From Metapseudomonas boanensis (GTDB lineage Bacteria; Pseudomonadota; Gammaproteobacteria; Pseudomonadales; Pseudomonadaceae), in assembly GCF_018704125.1 (NCBI RefSeq), contig NZ_JAGTIS010000005.1, positions 248,001 to 312,000 of the forward strand: a stretch of 64,000 nt of DNA. Reading direction: 5' to 3'. The position numbers and the translations under genes are program-made. Shown here piece after piece: positions 16,308 through 25,169 of this stretch. The notes beneath the pieces were generated by a model. The model did no database searches. It had not been told where the DNA came from and saw nothing but the letters and a program-made list of their open reading frames with translations. Each line of letters opens with the position of its first letter. The first letter of the stretch is position 1.

Positions 16308-17258
16308 TCAGTTGATGAAGCGGGCGATATCGGCGCGATTGAGCTCGGTTCGGCTCTCTTCGTACCAGGACGGAATGGCTTCCTTGAGACGGTCCTTGGC
16401 ACCTTCAAGCTTGAACGGCATGGTGTAGCGCTTCTTGCGATAGGCGTAGATGTAGTAAACGCCGTCGCGATACAGGATACGGTCGAAGGTGTAGAAGCCG
16501 ATGTGCGAGCCATTGCAGCGGGCCGTGAGCACGACGTCGCCCTCTTCGTACGGCAATGCTCCTTCGGCGCATTCGTAGGTGAAGAACTCCCGCACGTCGT
16601 CCCAGGCAACACCATCACTGCTGGACTTGAGGTACTTGCGCGCTTCGTCCTCGGACGCTTCGGAATGGTCGCTGTACCAGATGAACAGCGGAATGCTCTG
16701 GTTGGAGTCATCCCCCAGCCAGCTTTCGCTGTCCAGGTATTCCGAAGTCCGCGCCAGACCCGCCTGCATACGGCGGTGGTTGACCCGATATTCCTCCAGC
16801 GCATCCTCGAATGCCTGGGAATGACTGCAAGCCATGACGCCGTCAGTTGCCTTCAGGGCTTGGACCTTGTCCATATAGGCCTGGTAGAGATCGGCATCCT
16901 GTATGACCACGCAGGTATCACGAACCAGGCTGAGACCAACCTGGGTGAGATTGGCGCTGCCCACGATCACGACGTCAGGCTCGATCAGATAGAGCTTCCA
17001 GTTGACGCTGCCCTGGTAGCGAAAATCCACCGACAACGAAAGCCCCTCATCGGCCTCGTTCACGCAAAAGTCGATGAAATCCGGCGAAGTGAACGAGTTG
17101 ATGCTGCCGACAACGATATCCAGTTGGTTGCCGTTCTCGCGCAGTGCGCCGAGCAGGGGCTCGGTGCCGCTCGCAAAGGCGGAAACGATCGTGATCCTCT
17201 TGTCGACCAGTTCACTGAGGTAACCCTCGAGGTTGTCTTGGTGATCCAGGATTTCCAT
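16308..17258 (-). CDS. Phospholipase D-like protein with degenerate HKD motif
   Basis: A 316-residue protein. Residues 1-115 follow the single-HKD PLD fold of NgoFVII/BfiI-type nucleases (ITIVSAFASGTEPLLGAL, LDIVVGSINSF, then the motif). The motif reads N86-x-K88-x4-E93-x6-G100-S101-x-N103: the catalytic His and Asp are replaced by Asn and Glu, while Lys, Ser and Asn remain. The rest (FIWYSDHSEASEDEARKYLKSS; VVLTARCNGSHIGFYTFDRIL) looks like a separate binding domain. Alone between mltA and a secreted protein gene, with GGAG upstream. Probably a non-catalytic or altered PLD protein; true role unknown. Confidence 0.6.
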   Translation of the reverse strand: MEILDHQDNLEGYLSELVDKRITIVSAFASGTEPLLGALRENGNQLDIVVGSINSFTSPDFIDFCVNEADEGLSLSVDFRYQGSVNWKLYLIEPDVVIVGSANLTQVGLSLVRDTCVVIQDADLYQAYMDKVQALKATDGVMACSHSQAFEDALEEYRVNHRRMQAGLARTSEYLDSESWLGDDSNQSIPLFIWYSDHSEASEDEARKYLKSSSDGVAWDDVREFFTYECAEGALPYEEGDVVLTARCNGSHIGFYTFDRILYRDGVYYIYAYRKKRYTMPFKLEGAKDRLKEAIPSWYEESRTELNRADIARFIN

Positions 17259-17476
17259 ACAGTCTCCAGCAAATTAAGTCCTGCAGATGGCGCATTTTCG
17301 CACGGGCGCGGTCCTGAATTCTTGTTTTTCCTGACGGGGAGTGTGTGGTTCTTGTTTCCCCAATGGAAAATGTTGCGTTGACAACAGCGACTGAAGCCCG
17401 AAAAGCACCAGAGGCTGCACGGCAACGCACCGACGAAGGGACGGTCCCAGAGCTTTGGGGGTCGTCAGGTCAAACC

Positions 17477-17482
17477 TATAAT
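17477..17482 (+). promoter_or_regulatory. -10 box upstream of the secreted protein gene
   Basis: A perfect TATAAT at 17477-17482 lies 44 bases before the start codon. The -35 region at the right spacing (TTTGGG) is weak, so it may need an activator. Confidence 0.35.
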
Positions 17483-17525
17483 GAAAAAGCGGGGTAATAG
17501 TGGGGGACGGCGTGGAGGATTGGCC

Positions 17526-17888
17526 ATGCGTATCCTCAAATTCCTGTTCCTGATCTTCGCCTGCTTAGTGGCAGGCCAGGCCCTCGGTCAGCAACCCTGG
17601 GCCAGCAGCAACGGCAGCGGCGAGATGATGTTGGCCTGGAACGGCGGCGGTCACGGCGCCCGCTTCCACCGTCCCTACTACGGCCACAAGTATTACGCCC
17701 CGCGCCACAGGGGCTTCAAGCATCACCACCATCCGCGAGTCATCATCTCGCCACATGTGGGATTCGTCATCGGGCCACAGCCTTACTACTACGATCGCTA
17801 CTACTACCCCCATCGCCCACGGGTGGTGATCCAGTATTACGACCCGCGCTTTGGCGTGTTCTTCGGCACCGAGTTCAGGAACTACTGA
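17526..17888 (+). CDS. Small secreted His/Tyr/Pro-rich protein
   Basis: A 120-residue protein. It has a signal peptide (MRILKFLFLIFACLVAGQALG, residues 1-21) then a mature chain rich in His, Tyr, Arg and Pro: ARFHRPYYGHKYYAPRHRGFKHHHHPRV and PYYYDRYYYPHRPRVV. Such clusters can bind metals or self-associate, but no family is recognised. The ATG at 17526 is preferred over 17481 because GGAGG sits eight bases upstream of it and the signal peptide starts there. Confidence 0.7.
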   Translation: MRILKFLFLIFACLVAGQALGQQPWASSNGSGEMMLAWNGGGHGARFHRPYYGHKYYAPRHRGFKHHHHPRVIISPHVGFVIGPQPYYYDRYYYPHRPRVVIQYYDPRFGVFFGTEFRNY

Positions 17889-18385
17889 TAGCCTGCAGCG
17901 CCCTTTGCGAAGAATCACAAGGGCGCTGGCCGGCGCTCACCACTGAAGCGGCCCAACCTGGGAGCAAAGACAAGTCGGGCCGCGTTGCTTGCTGTTCACT
18001 TGCCCTCCCCTCCAAGCCTGCCTATCCAGCGTCCCGTCACGGTCATTCCCGTGATTGGGTTTGGCGCCCCATTGGCAGCAGGCGCGATTGCACCTGATGG
18101 TGTATGAGAAAGCAGCGGATGCTTTGGCAGCCTGCCGCCGAGGTGGTGGCGAGGCTGAAAACGAAAGCACCGCCCAGGGGGCGGCGCTTTCTTTGTGGAA
18201 TGCGATGAGAGGAGCGAAGCCCGACGGGCTCGGGTGCTGATGGTTGCTTGCCAGTCGACTTCAAAGCGGCGAATTACAGCCAGGGCCAGCAGCGGACATA
18301 GCCTTATCGCAGCAGCGGTGACAATAAGGGAGCTCGTTGCTCGGGCCCAACTGCTGCAGAGGCTACCTCGCACCGTTCGTGCCAC
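17889..18385. other. Intergenic region with two hairpins
   Basis: AGCGCCCTT / AAGGGCGCT (17897-17927) directly after the secreted protein gene is a likely transcript end, although it has no T-run. GAAAGC-A-CCGCCC-AGG-GGGCGG-C-GCTTTC (18162-18191) followed by TTTG is a strong isolated hairpin, usable as a terminator in both directions. No convincing gene lies in these 497 bases. Confidence 0.5.
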
Positions 18386-18778
18386 CTATTCCTCAAAGCG
18401 ACTCGTGGCGTCACGATCGCGCTCGTATCGTCTCGCCAGCGGAAACGGAGGCAACCAGGACTCGCGACGGATGATCCAGCTTTCGTAGGTTGGCATCAGT
18501 TGGTCAGGGGCATCCAGGGATCCCAGGTTCACTTCGATTTCGTCGGCAGTGCGTGCGAACACGGACGAGCCGCAGCGGGGACAGAAAAACCGCCCGGCAT
18601 AGTCGCGTGTTTCGCCTTCAATCGTCACCGCATCCTGAGGGAATACCGCGGATGCGTGAAAAAGCGCCCCATGATGCTTGCGGCAGTCGAGACAGTGACA
18701 AAGGCCGACCCGGTATGGGAGTCCCGACGCCACAATTCGGACGTTGCCGCAAAGGCAACCGCCCCTGAATCGCTCCAT
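18386..18778 (-). CDS. GFA/CENP-V family zinc protein
   Basis: A 130-residue protein of the glutathione-dependent formaldehyde-activating (GFA) superfamily. The zinc ligands are all visible: C8/C10 (GGCLCGNV), C27/C29/C32 (CHCLDC) and C66/C69 (FFCPRCGSSVF). Members bind glutathione adducts or act on small carbonyls; the substrate here is unknown. GAGGAG precedes the ATG. It is followed at distance by a glutathione transferase gene in the same direction, which may be coincidence. Confidence 0.85.
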   Translation of the reverse strand: MERFRGGCLCGNVRIVASGLPYRVGLCHCLDCRKHHGALFHASAVFPQDAVTIEGETRDYAGRFFCPRCGSSVFARTADEIEVNLGSLDAPDQLMPTYESWIIRRESWLPPFPLARRYERDRDATSRFEE

Positions 18779-19259
18779 GCTGCGTCTCCTCTAAAATCAA
18801 GCGATCGGAATGCTTACGACGAGCCCTGTCGGGCATTCATGAAAGATTCGCCAGCCTTTTCGGCTGTAGGCTTTACAGCGGCGAGAAAATAAACCTTCGA
18901 CTGCGCGTGCCGGAATCTTGTGAGCAGTATGTCGAGATCTATAAAGCAGGCGTCCACGATGCTCCACCCGCTGGGCCACGACGGGGCGATTCCGCGACGC
19001 TGCGAGGCTAGAGCATCTGATTGATGGCTACCGCAAGGCCGGCCTTCCCGAGTGACGCGCCGACGTGACCTCGCCGATGGCCATTATCGGTCGCTGTAAA
19101 ATTAGCAGCTAAACGACTGCAAAGGCCGACTTCTGCCGGTCATGACTGACAGAGATCGGTCAGCAGCGACGCTTCAGATTCACGGACCGCTTGGCCGCTT
19201 CGGCTGTGAGCGGAAGCGTCAGCCGCGCGAAACGCAGGCCCCAACGTGCGCGGACGAGC
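18779..19259. other. Gap with gene debris
   Basis: No intact gene. Around 19009-19056 the plus strand reads EHLIDGYRKAGLPE followed by TGA, like the C-terminus of a lost small protein, but it cannot be traced further upstream. The region looks like decayed sequence. Confidence 0.3.
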
Positions 19260-19919
19260 TCAATCCCGGTCGGGCGCACCGAGCGGGAAGAGCGGCCGGT
19301 ATGGGCGAGCTTCATCGACGGCCCGGGCGAACGAGGGGCGTGCCAGCAGGCGCCTGCGATACGCTCGAAGCACGGGGTAGACATCGGAGATGCGGTGCGT
19401 CCAGTCGGCGTAGAAAAGCGACGGCGCCGCCGCACAGTCAGCGAGCGTGAAATCTTCACCCGCCGCCCACAGCCTGTCGGCCAGATGCCCTTCGAGCCAG
19501 GCGTACGCGCGCTCCAGCTTCTCCACTGCGGTCTCAAGGCCGTCCCGGCGCTTCGTCGCGTCGCCCGTCAGAGCCCCACTGACCGCATGCTGCACCGGGC
19601 TCATCACATGGAGGTCGAAGAAGCGATCAAGGAAGCGCACGTCCAGGGCCGCCATCGGTTCGGTTGGCAACAAACGCAAAGGCCCCCCATGCGCCAATTG
19701 CAGATACTCGATGATGATGCTCGTCTCGGCGATGCTGCGCTCGCCATCGAGCAGCACAGGGAACTTGCCCAGGGGCCACAGCCGCAGCCAGTCCGCCGAG
19801 TGCTGTGGAGTGTCCGGCCCAAGGCAGCGAAACTCGAACGGCGTATTGTTCTCGTACAGCGCGATAAGGGCTTTCTGCGTGTACGAGGAGAAAGGATGAC
19901 CGTAGAGCACGAGCGACAT
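19260..19919 (-). CDS. Glutathione S-transferase family protein
   Basis: A 219-residue protein. It has an N-terminal thioredoxin-like domain (SLVLYGHPFSSYTQKALIALYENNTPFEF; GKFPVLLDGERSIAETSIIIEYL, with the cis-Pro and the ES/ET glutathione-binding motif), then an all-helical C-terminal domain with the N-capping box (GEDFTLADCAAAPSLFYADW). It probably conjugates or reduces electrophiles with glutathione; the substrate class is not evident. Single gene, no operon partner. Confidence 0.88.
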   Translation of the reverse strand: MSLVLYGHPFSSYTQKALIALYENNTPFEFRCLGPDTPQHSADWLRLWPLGKFPVLLDGERSIAETSIIIEYLQLAHGGPLRLLPTEPMAALDVRFLDRFFDLHVMSPVQHAVSGALTGDATKRRDGLETAVEKLERAYAWLEGHLADRLWAAGEDFTLADCAAAPSLFYADWTHRISDVYPVLRAYRRRLLARPSFARAVDEARPYRPLFPLGAPDRD

Positions 19920-20314
19920 AGCTAGACCACCTGTTTCTGAGCACTTGCCAATCGCATTCCGCTTGCAGGCGATGCGCCGATGAAGGAATGCCCAGCCTTG
20001 CTCCGGACCTTCATGTCAGCCTTAGCCTAGACGCGGATGGTTTGGAGGCAACCGAACCGTTCACGAATGACGGGCTACAGCCCCTTCGGAATGCGGTCCC
20101 CAGCCACTCCCAGATAGTGCCGTTTCCGCTGCCTACCTGGCATTGACATCGGTGAAGTGGATGGCGGCAATGGGTCGACTCAAACCGGTCTCCAACAGCG
20201 AGGCAGCCTGGATCTCCCTTGGTGGACACCACTCTTGCTGTCTACCGGCTCTCCAGGAGGCCCACTTCGGGGCGAGGTCATTTGCCAATGAACTCGCACC
20301 CGCAGGATCGGTGC
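19920..20314. other. Gap without recognisable content
   Basis: These 395 bases between two minus-strand genes contain no supported gene, RNA or repeat that I can see. Confidence 0.4.
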
Positions 20315-22081
20315 TCAAAAGCACTCGATGCGGTTGCGGCCGCTGCGTTTGGCGCGGTACAGCGCCATATCGCTGCGCGAGAGTGCGGACTCGGCGGTGG
20401 CGTCATCGGCGTCGATGGCCGTAATGCCGACACTGATGGCCAGGGAGATTCGCTCGTCGCCATGCAGCAGGGGTGACTCGGCGAGTTCGTGCTGGATGCG
20501 CTGGGCGAAGGTCTTGGCCTCGTCGATATTCGCGTTGCTCAGCACCACTGCGAACTCTTCACCCCCCATCCGGCCAGCAGCATCGGTCTTGCGCAGCTGC
20601 GCACACAGGATCCTCGCGAAATGGCGCAAAGCCTGGTCGCCGACGGAGTGGCCCCAGCGGTCGTTGATTGACTTGAAATGATCCAGGTCGAACATGAGGA
20701 TAGCTGCGCAATGGTCTGCGGAGCGCTGCACTCGGGCCAGTTCGGCTTCGAGCTGGTGCATGAAATGCCGGCGGTTGGACAGCTGGGTAAGGAAGTCCGT
20801 AGTGGCGAACACCTGCAGCTCGGCCTCGATCTGCTTGCGTTCGGTGATATCGGTGATGAAGCCGTGCCAGAGCACGCCACCATCCTCCAGCCCCCTGGGA
20901 CGCGCATCGCCCTGGCGCCAGAGGATCCCCTGCCCCGGCAGCTGCACACGGTACTCGAGGTGCCAGGGTGTCAGGTCGCTCGCGGAGACTTCGAAGGAAG
21001 CCAGGTATCGCGGCAAGTCGTCCGGGTGGATGATTGCATGCAGCGCCTCCGCGCTTCCGGCCAGTTGCTCCGGCGTGAGTCCGTAGATGTCCCGAACCCC
21101 GGCACTGACATAGGAGAAGCGCGAGGTGCCGTCCGGCTGCCGACGGTACTGGAAGACCATGCCCGGTATCTCGTTGGTCAGGTCGGTCATCAGCTCGGCG
21201 GTCTGCTGCACCCGCTCCGACAGGGTGCGCATGGCGGTGATGTCCGTGGTCGTGCCGATCATGCGCAATGGTTTGCCGGCCCCATCGCGCTCGACGACCT
21301 TGCCGCGGCTGCAGACCCATTTGTAGCTACCGTCCCGGCAGCGGATGCGGTGTTCCACTTCGTACGCGTCGGTTCGCTGCTCGAAGTGAGCCAGGATGGT
21401 CGCTCTCACATAATCGAGGTCCGCCGGGTGGACACGGGTATAGCTCTCCTCGATGCGATTGCCGACTTCGTGCTCGGCATACCCCAGCATCGCTTTCCAA
21501 CCGGTGGAGTAATGAATCTCGCCGGTCGCCACGTTGCGGTCCCAGATACCGGTACCGCTTCCGGCCATGGCGAGCGCCATGCGCCTTTCGCTTTCGCGCA
21601 ACGCATCGAGTTCCCGCTGAAGGTGGGTGTGCGTCTCTTCCCGCGCAAGCATGTCAGCTGCCAATTGGGCGAGTTCGCGAAACACGTGCTGCTGGGTTGC
21701 GTCCAGTTCACGGGGTTGGTCGTGCAGCAGGCACAACATGCCCAGCAGGCCGCCATCCGGGCCCCGCAGCGGGCAACCGGCAAAAAAACGCACATGGGGA
21801 GCAGCCACTACCAGGTCGTGATCACGGAAGCGCTCGTCGCAATGGGCGTCGGGGACGACAAGGAGCACGTCGGCGCCTCCCCAGGGCTTGCCGAAGCAAC
21901 CAATCCGGGATGCATTGCTGAAGGCCATGCCGTCGCATGTCCTGACCTCTTGCCGGTCTTCGATGCCAGTCGTGACCAGCACAGCCATGACGCCGAAATG
22001 GCATCTGGCCAGGCGTGCCAGACCATCGAATCGCTCATCGTTGGCGCTCTCCGGCACCTTGAGAGAGTACAAGGGCTGCAT
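20315..22081 (-). CDS. Diguanylate cyclase with GAF, two PAS and GGDEF domains
   Basis: A 588-residue cytoplasmic protein. Domain order: GAF (about 18-155, ARLARCHFGVMAVLVTTGIEDRQEV; RFFAGCPLRGPDGGLLGMLCLL), short coiled coil, PAS (about 165-290), PAS (about 300-420) and GGDEF (about 425-588). The active site is intact: GGEEF at 506-510. An RxxD inhibitory site (RKTD, 497-500) lies exactly five residues before it, so product inhibition by c-di-GMP is expected. No EAL domain. It should convert GTP to c-di-GMP in response to a signal sensed by GAF/PAS. Confidence 0.92.
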   Translation of the reverse strand: MQPLYSLKVPESANDERFDGLARLARCHFGVMAVLVTTGIEDRQEVRTCDGMAFSNASRIGCFGKPWGGADVLLVVPDAHCDERFRDHDLVVAAPHVRFFAGCPLRGPDGGLLGMLCLLHDQPRELDATQQHVFRELAQLAADMLAREETHTHLQRELDALRESERRMALAMAGSGTGIWDRNVATGEIHYSTGWKAMLGYAEHEVGNRIEESYTRVHPADLDYVRATILAHFEQRTDAYEVEHRIRCRDGSYKWVCSRGKVVERDGAGKPLRMIGTTTDITAMRTLSERVQQTAELMTDLTNEIPGMVFQYRRQPDGTSRFSYVSAGVRDIYGLTPEQLAGSAEALHAIIHPDDLPRYLASFEVSASDLTPWHLEYRVQLPGQGILWRQGDARPRGLEDGGVLWHGFITDITERKQIEAELQVFATTDFLTQLSNRRHFMHQLEAELARVQRSADHCAAILMFDLDHFKSINDRWGHSVGDQALRHFARILCAQLRKTDAAGRMGGEEFAVVLSNANIDEAKTFAQRIQHELAESPLLHGDERISLAISVGITAIDADDATAESALSRSDMALYRAKRSGRNRIECF

Positions 22082-22233
22082 CTGGACTCTGCTTCGCCAG
22101 GACTGTAATGAGCCGCCTGGCGTTTATCGGCCATAGGAGTCTGCAGTCTACCCATAATGGCGATCTAACGTCATGACCCCCGAGAAAGTGCTGACAGCTT
22201 TGTAGGGGGATTCTCTTCAAGACGTCTCAGACA

Positions 22234-22297
22234 CGTAGCCCGGACTTCAGTCCGGGGGCTTGGTACAGGCATTCCCAGGACTGAAGTCCGGGCTACG
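22234..22297. repeat. 20-bp inverted repeat (REP-pair type)
   Basis: CGTAGCCCGGACTTCAGTCC at 22234-22253 is repeated as its exact reverse complement at 22278-22297, each arm itself containing the small palindrome CCGGACTTCAGTCCGG. It lies ten bases after the gabP stop and may act as its transcript end. The family differs from the GCGAGCAAGCTCGC REPs elsewhere in the window. Confidence 0.7.
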
Positions 22298-22306
22298 TTT
22301 GCAGGA

Positions 22307-23704
22307 TCAGCGCTCAGATACCTGCAAATTACCCACAATGCCTTCCTCTTTCGCGCGGCGGCGGGTCACCAGCAGGCCGGAGCACACCACGAGGATGCTC
22401 AGCACGGCGGTGGCGAGGACTTCGATGCGGTGATCCGGACGGAACAGCATCACCACCAGCACGCTGACGATGAAGGCGATCACGCCCCAGGTCAGCCAGG
22501 GGTACAGCCACATGCGGTATTGGATCGGCTTGCCCTCGGCGATCATCCGCTTGCGCATGCGCAGTTGCGAGATGGCGATGACCAGGTACACCAGCAGGGC
22601 GATGGCGCCGGAGCTGGCCATGAGGAAGCCGAACACCTTGGCGGGCACCAGGTAGTTGGCGATCACGGTCAGGAAGGCGGCGGCGGTGGACAGCAGCACG
22701 GCGTAGATCGGGGTGCCGGTGCTGGTGGTGACGCGCGCGCAGGCCGGTGCATCGCCGCGACGGCTCAGGGAATAGAGCATGCGCGAGGCGGTGTAGAGCG
22801 AGGAGTTGAGGCAGCTGGTCACCGAGGTCAGCACGACGACGTCGATGATGGCCTTGGCATGCGGCACGCCGAGGGTGTCCAGCACTGTGACGTAGGAGCC
22901 TTCGGTGGCCAGGCGTGGATCGGTCCAGGGCACCAGGGCGACGACGATGAAGATCGAAAGGATGTAGAACAGGGTGATCCGCCAGATTACCGAGTTGGTG
23001 GCCTTGGATATCTGCTTCTCAGCCGCATCGGACTCGGCCGCGGCGATGGTCACCACTTCCGCGCCAAGGAACGAGAACATGGTGATCAGCATGGCGCTGA
23101 GTACGGCACCGAAGCCGTTGGGCATGAATCCGCCGGTGTCCCACAGTCGCGAAACGCCGCTGACGCCTGTGTTCGGCAGCAGGCCGAGGATGGCGCAGGC
23201 ACCGAGGATGATGAAGCCGACGATCGCCGCCACCTTGACCAGCGCCAGCCAGAATTCGAACTCACCGTAGTTCTTCACGCTGAACAGGTTAGTGGCAGTG
23301 AGCAATAGAGTGATCACAAGCGACAGCACCCAGATATCCAGTTGCGGTACCCAGGTGTTGATGATGGTGGCGGCGATGTTGGCTTCGATGGGGATGATCA
23401 GGACCCAGAACCACCAATAAAGCCAGCCGATGGTGTAGCCGGCCCACTTGCCAATGGCTTGATCGGCGTAGGTGGAAAAGGAGCCGCTATCCGGCGAGGC
23501 GACGGCCATTTCGGCCAGCATGCGCATCACCAGGACGACCAGCGCACCGGCGAAGATGTAGGCCAGGATGGTGGCCGGACCGGCTTCGGCGATGGCGCGG
23601 CCGGAACCGACGAAGAGGCCGGCACCGATGACACCGGCGATGGACAGCATGGTGACATGCCGCGATTTCAACCCATGACTCAGGTTGTTCTTGTGAGTCT
23701 GCAT
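22307..23704 (-). CDS. gabP: GABA/5-aminovalerate permease (GabP family)
   Basis: A 465-residue amino acid permease of the APC family with 12 predicted membrane helices. The GabP-type start is HGLKSRHVTMLSIAGVIGAGLFVGSG, and SFLGAEVVTIAAAESDAAEKQISKATNSVIWRI is the conserved loop of this subfamily. It probably imports GABA and 5-aminovalerate by proton symport. Last gene of the glaH-lhgO-gabD-gabT-gabP series. The ATG at 23704 follows AAAGGTAATGCC. The gap from gabT holds a terminator, so gabP expression may be partly uncoupled. Confidence 0.88.
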   Translation of the reverse strand: MQTHKNNLSHGLKSRHVTMLSIAGVIGAGLFVGSGRAIAEAGPATILAYIFAGALVVLVMRMLAEMAVASPDSGSFSTYADQAIGKWAGYTIGWLYWWFWVLIIPIEANIAATIINTWVPQLDIWVLSLVITLLLTATNLFSVKNYGEFEFWLALVKVAAIVGFIILGACAILGLLPNTGVSGVSRLWDTGGFMPNGFGAVLSAMLITMFSFLGAEVVTIAAAESDAAEKQISKATNSVIWRITLFYILSIFIVVALVPWTDPRLATEGSYVTVLDTLGVPHAKAIIDVVVLTSVTSCLNSSLYTASRMLYSLSRRGDAPACARVTTSTGTPIYAVLLSTAAAFLTVIANYLVPAKVFGFLMASSGAIALLVYLVIAISQLRMRKRMIAEGKPIQYRMWLYPWLTWGVIAFIVSVLVVMLFRPDHRIEVLATAVLSILVVCSGLLVTRRRAKEEGIVGNLQVSER

Positions 23705-23773
23705 GGCATTACCTTTGTTGTTGTCATGCCCGTGAGAGCAGCGTCGGCACCCGCAGGAGCCTGACGCGAAATC

Positions 23774-23819
23774 AAAAAAAGCCCGTCCTGCCCGGGACGG
23801 TTTCCGGGGCAGGGACGGG
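23774..23819 (-). terminator. Terminator between gabT and gabP
   Basis: CCCGTCCCTGCCCC / GGGCAGGACGGG (23781-23819), with a run of A's on the plus strand at 23774-23780, gives a long GC stem plus T-tail for minus-strand transcription just after gabT. It would make expression of gabP lower than gabT. Confidence 0.75.
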
Positions 23820-23853
23820 TTGAGCAATAGACCAGGGGTGACGCTCGGAAGCC

Positions 23854-25131
23854 TTAAGCCAGTTCGTCGAAGCACTCGCCAATAATGGCCAGGCCGCGCT
23901 CGAGGTCGGCGTCGCTGACAGTCAGCGGCACGAGGATCCGCAGGACGTTGTAGTAGGTGCCGCAGGACAGCAGGATCAGGCCCTTCTCGCGCGCCTTGGC
24001 GACGATCTTGCCGGTCAGCTCGGCCGCTGGCTTGGCCAGATCGCCGCCTTCGAACAGCTCGACTGCGACCATCGCGCCCAGGTTGCGAACCTCGACGATG
24101 CTGGCATGGCGCTCGCCGATCTTGCGCAGGCCAGTGGTGAGGATTTCACCCACGGACTTGGCACGGTCCAGCAGCTTTTCGTTCTCGAAGGCTTCGATCA
24201 CCGCCAGGGCCGCGGCGCAGGAAACCGGGCTACCCGCGTAGGTGCCGCCCAGGCCGCCCGGGGCAACGGCGTCCATGACCTCGGCACGGCCAGCGACACC
24301 GGCCAGCGGGAAGCCACCGGCGATGGACTTGGCGAAGGTGGTCAGGTCCGGGGCTACCCCCATCTGCTCCATGGCGAAGAAGGTGCCGGTACGGCCAGCG
24401 CCGGTCTGCACTTCGTCGGCGATCAGCAGGATGCCGTGCTGGTCGCACAGGGCGCGCAGGCGGGCCATGAAGTCCTTGGGTGCGACGTTGAAGCCGCCCT
24501 CCCCTTGCACCGGCTCGAGGATGATCGCGGCGATGTCGCTGGGAGCGGCGTCGTTCTTGAAGATGCGCTCGATGCTGGCCATGGCCTCGTCGACCGAGAT
24601 GCCATGCAGGGCGTTCGGGTACTGCGCGCGGTACACGCCGCCCGGCATCAGGCCCATGCCGGCGGAGTACGGCACCACTTTGCCGGTCAGCGACAGGGTG
24701 TACTGGGTGCGGCCATGGTAGGCGCCGGTAAAAGCGATCACGCCGTTACGGCCAGTGGCGGCGCGGGCGATCTTGATCGCGTTTTCCACCGCTTCGGCGC
24801 CGGTGGTGACCAGCAGGGTTTTCTTCTCGAAGTTGCCCGGCACCAGTTGGTTGATCTTCTCGGCCAAGGTCACGTAGGGCTCGTAGCCGAATACGTGGAA
24901 GCAGGTGTGGGTCAGTTTCGCCAGTTGCTCCTGCACGGCAGCCATGACGCCCGGGTGCAGGTGGCCAGTGTTGAGCACGGCGATGCCGCCAGCGAAGTCG
25001 AGGTACTCACGACCTTCGACGTCCCACACGGTGGCGTTCTCGGCGCGCTCGGCGAATACCTGGTGGATCTGGCCGACGCCACGGGGAATGGCAGCCATGC
25101 GGCGTTGTTGCAGGCTCTGGTTGGTGTTCAT
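23854..25131 (-). CDS. gabT: 4-aminobutyrate/5-aminovalerate aminotransferase
   Basis: A 425-residue class III PLP aminotransferase. Key features are the PLP-phosphate loop (TGAEAVENAIKIAR), the AYHGRTQYTLSLTGKV segment, LLIADEVQTGAGRTG with the PLP-binding Asp, and the Schiff-base Lys in DLTTFAKSIAGGFPLAGV. It transfers the amino group of GABA or 5-aminovalerate to 2-oxoglutarate. With gabD and glaH-lhgO next to it, 5-aminovalerate (DavT role) is as likely a substrate as GABA. The ATG at 25131 has GGAGCG in front. Confidence 0.92.
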   Translation of the reverse strand: MNTNQSLQQRRMAAIPRGVGQIHQVFAERAENATVWDVEGREYLDFAGGIAVLNTGHLHPGVMAAVQEQLAKLTHTCFHVFGYEPYVTLAEKINQLVPGNFEKKTLLVTTGAEAVENAIKIARAATGRNGVIAFTGAYHGRTQYTLSLTGKVVPYSAGMGLMPGGVYRAQYPNALHGISVDEAMASIERIFKNDAAPSDIAAIILEPVQGEGGFNVAPKDFMARLRALCDQHGILLIADEVQTGAGRTGTFFAMEQMGVAPDLTTFAKSIAGGFPLAGVAGRAEVMDAVAPGGLGGTYAGSPVSCAAALAVIEAFENEKLLDRAKSVGEILTTGLRKIGERHASIVEVRNLGAMVAVELFEGGDLAKPAAELTGKIVAKAREKGLILLSCGTYYNVLRILVPLTVSDADLERGLAIIGECFDELA

Positions 25132-25169
25132 TTTCGCTCCAATTGACGCTTGATGAATGTCCGCCGTGA

